A stretch of 64,000 nucleotides of DNA from Limnoperna fortunei (Eukaryota; Mollusca; Bivalvia; Mytilida; Modiolidae): NCBI GenBank assembly GCA_944474755.1, contig OX104117.1, forward strand, positions 68,873,522-68,937,521. Direction: 5' to 3'. The notes below the pieces were generated by a model. It searched no databases. It had not been told where the DNA came from and worked only from the letters and a program-made list of their open reading frames with translations. Below, one piece after another: positions 57,892 through 64,000 of the stretch. The position numbers and the translations under genes are program-made. The first letter of the stretch is position 1, and every line of letters starts with the position of its first letter.

Positions 57892-58821
57892 TAGTGTTGG
57901 GGAATCAGAAAATTTTCATAATCGATTATCGGAAATAATCGAAAAGACATAATCGATTAATAATCGGAAAATCTTTTTTAGTGTATCAATTAACATTTTA
58001 TAAAATCCAAAATATTCCCAAACCCTGGATTTGGTTTTTCCAGGGTATGAATAAATTTGTCTAGTCTCGTAGTTGTTGTTATTTGGGTCATGATCGACCG
58101 CTTCGACCTAACCTGGTCCCCTGGTGCAATATTTTTCATTTACGCAAGCTTCACTTTCAAATATAACCCCAGGTCACCACCAATTTACTACCCAGTTTGA
58201 TTGGTTGTTTAAAACGCCATGTTTTAGCTAACTTTTCGCGCGTTTTGTTCCGTAGGAAATTACTGTCAGAATACAATTTAAATAAAGTAGCTACCTGCTT
58301 CTTGTTTTCCTTCTTTCGAGTTAAGCTGACCTTTTTCCGTAGAGTTATTTCCACAAACTAGACATAAATCGATAAAAGCATTCTTTTGATAAACAGGATT
58401 TTTATTTGAATTTGATTGCCGAACGCCGGACGTTACGTCATAATGCTTTGTATCGGAATTACGTCAGTTACAGTTAATACTGACGTAAATTTTGAGGCAT
58501 TCCGAATGTTGCAAACCGGTCAAAATTTTGACCGGATTCATTGCTGGTGACCTGACTGTATATTCGAACCGGAAGTCCGCTTACGGTATTGAGAATATTT
58601 AGTCAGGATCCCAGACTAGCTTCGACCTTGTCATCCATTTTACTATACCCGGAAACGGATCGGACAGGTTAATTACAGAACAAAACCGGACAGAATTGAA
58701 TTTCCGTATTTCGATCGGCGATGTCTGCGACATCCGATTTTTATTTTGAACATCGATTAGTAAGATCGGCGGGTGAAAAACGACAGTTTATCGATTGTAG
58801 GCGATAATCGTTCCATCACTA
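57892..58821. mobile_element. hAT-type transposon with 8-bp target duplication
   Basis: Identical CTTTTCAG at 57884-57891 and 58822-58829. Terminal inverted repeats: left TAGTGTTGGGGAATC, right (reverse complement) TAGTGATGGAACGATT. Subterminal ATAATCGATTAT/ATAATCG words repeat several times near both ends, as usual for transposase binding sites. 930 bp. A 65-codon minus-strand frame (58157-58354) starts MEITLRKKVSLTRKKENKKQ then meets GTAGCT, perhaps the remnant of a first exon; no hAT dimerisation motif is visible. Confidence 0.9.
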
Positions 58822-58829
58822 CTTTTCAG

Positions 58830-59154
58830 TATACACAATGTATTTCAAAGTTGCTTACGTGTGTGATTGCATATCTATTTGTTCTTGATATAACTTTTAC
58901 AGTGTTAAACTTTAAGTTTGATTCTGAAGAATAAAGGATTAATTCACATTTTATTGGCTGCCAATTTTCTGGATTCAATTTTAACTTGTTAGCTGTATCT
59001 ATAATTTGGAAGTTCTGCTGTGAACATGTACAGTACTGGTCAGTTTGATTTTGGTTTTTCCACCTGTCCACTGTGCTCAGCCAAACAATGACCACTGTAT
59101 TTTTACCTCCTTTTGGTATAAAAGCAAAATCGTAAACATAACCCATGCTTTTTA
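58830..59154 (+). other. MCU intron 3, plain stretch
   Basis: Nothing recognised; long frames here are chance. Confidence 0.5.
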
Positions 59155-60805
59155 GCTCAACTGGACCGAAGGTTGCAACAGTCGTCTGTCGTCTGTCGTA
59201 AACTTTTTCAAAAATCTTCTCCTCTGAAACCACTGGGCCAACTTTTTTCAAACTTGGCCACAATCATCCTTAGGGTTCCTAGTTTCAAGTTTGTACCCAG
59301 GGTGTTGATCAACAGACAATTATGGCCGCTGTTACTAAAAATAGAACATTGGGGGTCAACACAGGTTTTTGATCATTATCTAAAAAACTATAATAGCTAT
59401 AGAGAAAACCGTTACTTCAAATTGATCAGCACATTAAGGTCTACAGTAGTTGCTATTAGTGCGAAGTTGTGTATTGGCGTCTTGTAGAAGTTATTGCCCT
59501 TTTTTGACGATTTTTGACAAAATTTTTGGTATTTACAATATAACCTGAAAACTATACGAGGTAGAGTGAAACTGTAAATGGCAAAAATGATCAGCAATAA
59601 AAGCCCTACAATTCACTTAATAGGTCTGAAATTGTCAGATGACTCCTTTTATGAGTTAATTCCCTTGAATGGTAATTTTTTATGAAATTTTCCGTTTTTG
59701 TCCTGTAACTTTAAACAATAACAGCTAGAGTAAAACTGTAAATAGCAAAAATGATCAACAATACAAGCCCTACAATTCACTGTATTAGTCTGAAATTGTC
59801 AGATGACTCCTTATAGGAGTTATTGCCCTTAAATGGCAATTTTTTATGAAATTTTCCGTTTTTGTCCTGTAACTTGAAAACTATAGCAGCTAGATTGAAA
59901 CTGTAAATTGCACAAATGATCAGCAATAAAGACCCTACAATTCACTTGATTGGTTTGAAATTGTCAGACAACTCCTTAAATAAGTTATTGCCCATAAATG
60001 ACAATTTTTTATGAAATTTTCTGTTTTTGTCCTGTAACTTAAAAACTGTAACAGCTAGAGTGAAAACTGTTATTAGCAAAAATGATCAGCAATACAAGGC
60101 CTACAAATTACTATTTAAGTCTGAAATTGTCAGATGACTTCTTATAGGAGTTATTGCCCTTAAATTGCAATATTTTATGAAATTTTCCGTTTTTGTCCTG
60201 TAACTTAAAAACCATAAAAGCTAGAGTGAAATAATAAATTGCAAAAATGATCAGCAAAAAAAGCCCTACAATTCATTTAATTGGTCTGAAATTGTCAGAT
60301 GACTCCTTATAGGGGTTATTGCCCTTAAATGACAATTTTGTTAAGAAATTTTCCATTTTTGTCCTGTAACTTGAAAACTATAGTAGCTAGATTAAAACTG
60401 TAAAATGCACAAATGATCAGCAATAGAAGCCCCACAAATGATTGCTTAGTCCAAAATTGCAAGATGACTCTTTATAGGAGTTATTGCCCTTTCATTATGA
60501 ATTTGGACAAATGAACAGTTTTTATTATAAATTAGTCTATAACACACCTATTAGTAGAGTAAAACTGTAAATTTCTAAAGTACCCTAAAGGACAATGCCT
60601 AAAAACCATTTAATTTTCAGAAATTGTCGATGGCACCTTATAGGAGTTATTGTATTTAACAAATTTTTTTAAGAAATGTTTAGTTTTTGCACAGTAACTT
60701 AAAAGCTATGACAACTAGACTGAAACTGTTAATTTCAAAAATTTTAATTTAGTTTAAGTCATTTGGATTCCAGGTGAGCGATTACAGGCTCCTGGGAGCC
60801 TCTAG
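59155..60805. mobile_element. 1.65 kb R170 element with Helitron-like 3' end
   Basis: Starts AGCTCAACTGGACCGAAGG, continues with GTCGTCTGTCGTCTGTCG, then about eight tandem units of about 165 bp (GAAACTGTAAAT-GCAAAAAT, GATCAGCAATA, AAATTGTCAGATGACTCC, TTATAGGAGTTATTGCCC). Ends CAGGTGAGCGAT, hairpin GGCTCCTGGGAGCC (60787-60800), T, CTAG, then host T. A GC hairpin followed by CTAG before T is the known Helitron 3' end. The 5' end is less typical (no A|TC), and the ends also resemble weak inverted repeats (GCTCAACTGG/CCAGGTGAGC), so the class is left open. Confidence 0.72.
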
Positions 60806-61239
60806 TTTAATGAATGAGAGTCCAAATTATCTGTAACTGGTACTTTTTTCCTTTGATCTTGTTGACAGATATTTTTCAATTATTCATACAGGACAATATT
60901 GTCAACACATTGTGATGCATTACTTACAAAGTAATGCACAGAGTGATTTACTTTCCTTTTGTCCAGTTACTTGAATAAGAATGCCTCGTGCACCATAGAG
61001 GCACTTTGCCTCTTGTTTGCATGACCAAATTGACATCAAATAAAATTCAGTTATAACAAACGCTCAAATTGAATTGGATAAACTGATGTTAGTTACTTTC
61101 TACATGTATTTTGAGACTGACAATATCACACAGAATATCTTGACTCATACTGATGTACTTATCTAGATATTCCACCATATTGTTAATCCCAAAATTGAAA
61201 ATAACTATTTCTTGGGATAAATCAAAAGACATGGCAAGA
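60806..61239 (+). other. MCU intron 3, plain stretch
   Basis: Contains a short hairpin GAGGCACTTTGCCTC followed by TTGT at about 60998-61016, which may be another repeat end. Otherwise nothing. Confidence 0.5.
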
Positions 61240-62405
61240 TAATCCACCAATTCCATTTAACAGTAACATCTTAGGTGTAGTGTATAATCCACAGACTCCA
61301 TATAGAGTAACTCCACCTGAGCTGTAGTGTATATGGTAATCCACCGACTCCATGAAAAGTAATCGCTTCATCTAAGGCATAATGTATAATCCACCGACTC
61401 CATGTAAAGTAATCATTTCATCTGAGGTGTAGTGTATAATCCACCGTCTCCATGTAAAGTAATCATTCCATCTGAGGTGTAGTGTATAATCCACCAACTC
61501 CATGTAAAGTAATCATTCCATTTGTGGTGTAGTGTATAATCCACCGACTCCATGTAAAGTAATCATTTCATCTGAGGTGTAGTGTATAATCCACCGACTC
61601 CATGTAAAGTAAAATTCCATCTGAGGTGTAGTGTATAATCCACCAACTCCATGTAAAGTAAAATTCCATCTGTGGTGTACTGTATAATCCACCAACTCCA
61701 TGTAAAGTAATCATTCCATCTGAGGTGTGGTGTATAATCCACCGACTCCATGTAAAGTAATCATTCCATCTGAGGTGTAGTGTATAATCCACCGACTCCA
61801 TGTAAAGTAATCATTCCATCTGAGGTGTACTGTATAATCCACCAATCCATGTAAAGTAATCATTCCATCTGAGGTGTAGTGTATAATCCACCGACTCCAT
61901 GTAAAGTAATCATTCCATCTGAGGTGTAGTGTATAATCCACCGACTCCATGTAAAGTAATCATTCCATCTGAGGTGTACTGTATAATCCACCAATCCATG
62001 TAAAGTAATCATTCCATCTGAGGTGTAGTGTATAATCCCCCGACTCCATGTTAAGTAATCATTCCATCTGAGGTGTAATTTTTAATCCACCGACTCCATG
62101 TAAAGTATTCATTCCGAGGTGTAGTGTGTAATCCACTGTCTCCATGTAAAGTAAAATTCCATCTGTGGTGTACTGTATAATCCACCAACTCCATGTAAAG
62201 TAATGATTCCACCAGAGCTGTAGTGTATAATCCACCGACCACATGTAAAGTAATCATTCCATCTGAGATGTAATGTATAATCTACCGACTCCTTGTAAAG
62301 TATTCATTCCATCTGAGATGTGTAAAATCCACCGACTCCATGTAAAGTAATCCTTCCATCTGAGGTGTGTACTATATAATCCACCAACTCTGTGTAGAGT
62401 AATTC
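61240..62405. repeat. 50-bp minisatellite (CCATCTGAGGTGTAGTGTAT)
   Basis: About 24 copies of a 48-51 bp unit with landmarks TAATCCACCGACTCCATGTA, AAGTAATCATTCCATCTGAG and GTGTAGTGTA. Short frames of 60-84 codons on the minus strand (W-I-I-H-Y-T-S-D-G-like repeats) arise from the array. Confidence 0.95.
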
Positions 62406-63474
62406 TTCTATTTATGTTTGGACAAATAACCAAGTCTTTGTTTGTATGTTTAATTTGGAGATTTTCAGTGTTATGTTGCCTTGTTATTCCCATATGAGGA
62501 GGCTTCATGAATATAAATGACAGAAAGCTTGTCTCAATATATTTCTAGTTATAGCCTTTTGTTTCCAGTGTTTGTCCCAGTGGAGACATTTTCCAAATAG
62601 CTTTATTGTAAGGCCTGTTGTATCTAACTTGTAGAAGTAATTGTTGCGGAAGTAATACTCTGTGTGGTCTGTTCAAGCACTTTGAATATGCCATGAATTA
62701 TTAAAGATATAATTGGATTTTTGGTGTGTGTTTTTAACAAGCAAAGAAGCCAGATAACTCTGTCAATGTTTGTATACTAGCAAAGAGTCATTTAAAAAAA
62801 CTATTTTGAAATCAGTTTTGTATCTGGTTTTCTAAAAAATAACAGAGATTGTTATATATAGTACACACTCATTAAATGTCTCTTGTTTGTATCCCAACAA
62901 CAGAAAATGGGGGACATTTAGCTGTTTGGTCTATTTATTCAATCGTCTATCTTTTTGTAAAAGATGACTTCACATCTTCACAGTTACAACATCATGAAAT
63001 CTTTTTACTGGGAAAATTCTGCATGGCTGTGCAAATTATTTCACAGTTGAGAGAACTTAGACAAAGGGGATGTTTACCAATATATGCCAAGCATGGCATC
63101 AATGTCACAGAGGCATATTTTGGGGTTTTGTAAAGTTTGAGCTACATATATATCATGATGTCAATTTTTGGGGATAAACTTGGAGTAAAACCCCAAACTT
63201 TTGGCAGAACAACTTGCAATTCTTGCCTATTAAATTTAGTCCACTCTGCCGAAAGTCAGTCTCCGAACACAGAACCCTAATATTAACACCCTGGTGATCT
63301 ATGAATACCTTGACCTCTTGCCCCCAAGACCCCCTTAAAATGTTAAATCGTACATACTACATCCTATTCCTTATAATACTTACATAATATAATGCTAGTA
63401 CAGTAAGCCTCGTCTGTCAAAAAGTAAGTGTAGCCTTTCTTTACCAGGTATAGGATAACTTTGTTCTTTCTATA
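62406..63474 (+). other. MCU intron 3, stretch before the last array
   Basis: An 85-codon plus-strand frame at 62876-63133 is rather balanced in composition but has no recognised motif and no clean acceptor in a phase that fits MCU. No gene assigned. Confidence 0.45.
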
Positions 63475-63994
63475 TAGACTTACAGAAATTGATTGTACAG
63501 CTATGCCATATAGACTTATAGAAATTGATTGTACATCTATGCCATATAGACTTATAGAAATTACCAGTATAGCTATGCCATGTAGACTTATGGAAATTAC
63601 CTGTACAGCTATGCCATGTAGACTTATGGAAATTACCAGTACAGCTATGCCATATAGACTTGTAGAAATAACTTGTACAGCTATACCATATAGACTTACA
63701 TAAATTACCTGTACAGCTATGCCATATAGACTTATAGAAATTACCAGTACAGCTATGCCATATAGACTTATAGAAATTACCAGTTCAGCTATGCCATATA
63801 GACTTATAGAAATTACCAGTACAGCTATGCCATATAGACCTATAGAAATTACCTGTACAGCTATGCCATATAGACCTATAGAAATTACCTCTTCAGCTAT
63901 GTCATGTAGACTTATAGAAATTACCTGTACAGCTATGCCATATAGACTTTGTAGAAATTACCTGAACAGCTATGCCATATAGACCTGTAGAAAA
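63475..63994. repeat. 36-bp minisatellite (TAGACTTATAGAAATTACCA)
   Basis: Fourteen full copies and a partial fifteenth of a 36-bp unit ending GTACAGCTATGCCATA; one copy has a 1-bp insertion. The length is a multiple of three, so plus-strand frames repeating M-P-Y-R-L-I-E-I-T-S-T-A stay open; these are not genes. The array reaches almost to the window edge and may continue. Confidence 0.95.
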
Positions 63995-64000
63995 AATAAT

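Noticed and set aside
61513..62508. Several minus-strand ORFs with W-I-I-H-Y-T-S-D-G repeats
   Set aside because: Products of the 50-bp minisatellite; frames shift between units as expected for non-coding repeats.
62876..63133. 85-codon plus-strand ORF considered as MCU exon 4
   Set aside because: Does not contain the expected V-R-(I/V)-A-x-S-T continuation or an L-x-N-D motif, and the phase does not fit the exon 3 end.
63461..63982. ORFs repeating MPYRLIEITSTA
   Set aside because: Product of a 36-bp minisatellite in an intron, broken where a copy has an extra base.

Overview
The window is nuclear DNA of an animal, most likely a bivalve mollusc. It is AT-rich, split by long introns, full of degenerate transposons and minisatellites, rich in the palindromic word ACATGTA, and carries many tRNA-headed SINE copies beginning GGCCTCGGTGGCCGAGTGG, a type I associate with bivalve genomes. 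The organism call is an inference from repeats and gene structure. No prokaryotic gene, rRNA or functional tRNA was seen.

Two conserved protein-coding genes are present, both incomplete. On the minus strand, positions 11582 down to 1 hold the first four coding exons of a CDP-diacylglycerol synthase (phosphatidate cytidylyltransferase, CDS1/CDS2 family); its catalytic part lies beyond the left edge. On the plus strand, coding exons 1-3 of the mitochondrial calcium uniporter (MCU) start at 29401, 37672 and 45661; the remaining exons lie beyond the right edge, so intron 3 exceeds 18 kb. Codon phases agree across all five junctions that can be checked. The genes are divergent with about 17.8 kb between start codons, and nothing suggests they work together.

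Layout. 1-11.6 kb: CDS gene. Its exon 2 lies between two minisatellites that look built from that exon's own splice junctions. Intron 1 also holds a TA-flanked DNA transposon and a 5'-truncated LINE. 11.6-29.4 kb: intergenic transposon graveyard with a Mutator-like element (TIRs, target duplication and a decayed FLYWCH/MULE transposase), a 5.4 kb element whose inverted ends are tandem repeats, hairpin MITEs and SINEs. 29.4-64 kb: MCU gene, whose introns hold two hAT-type elements with perfect 8-bp target duplications, a third hAT-like element, MITEs, SINEs, a 1.65 kb repeat with a Helitron-like 3' end, and four large minisatellites.

Most open frames over 60 codons here are chance or repeat artefacts. 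The real exons are short and were found by splice signals plus protein similarity recalled from family knowledge. No database search was run.
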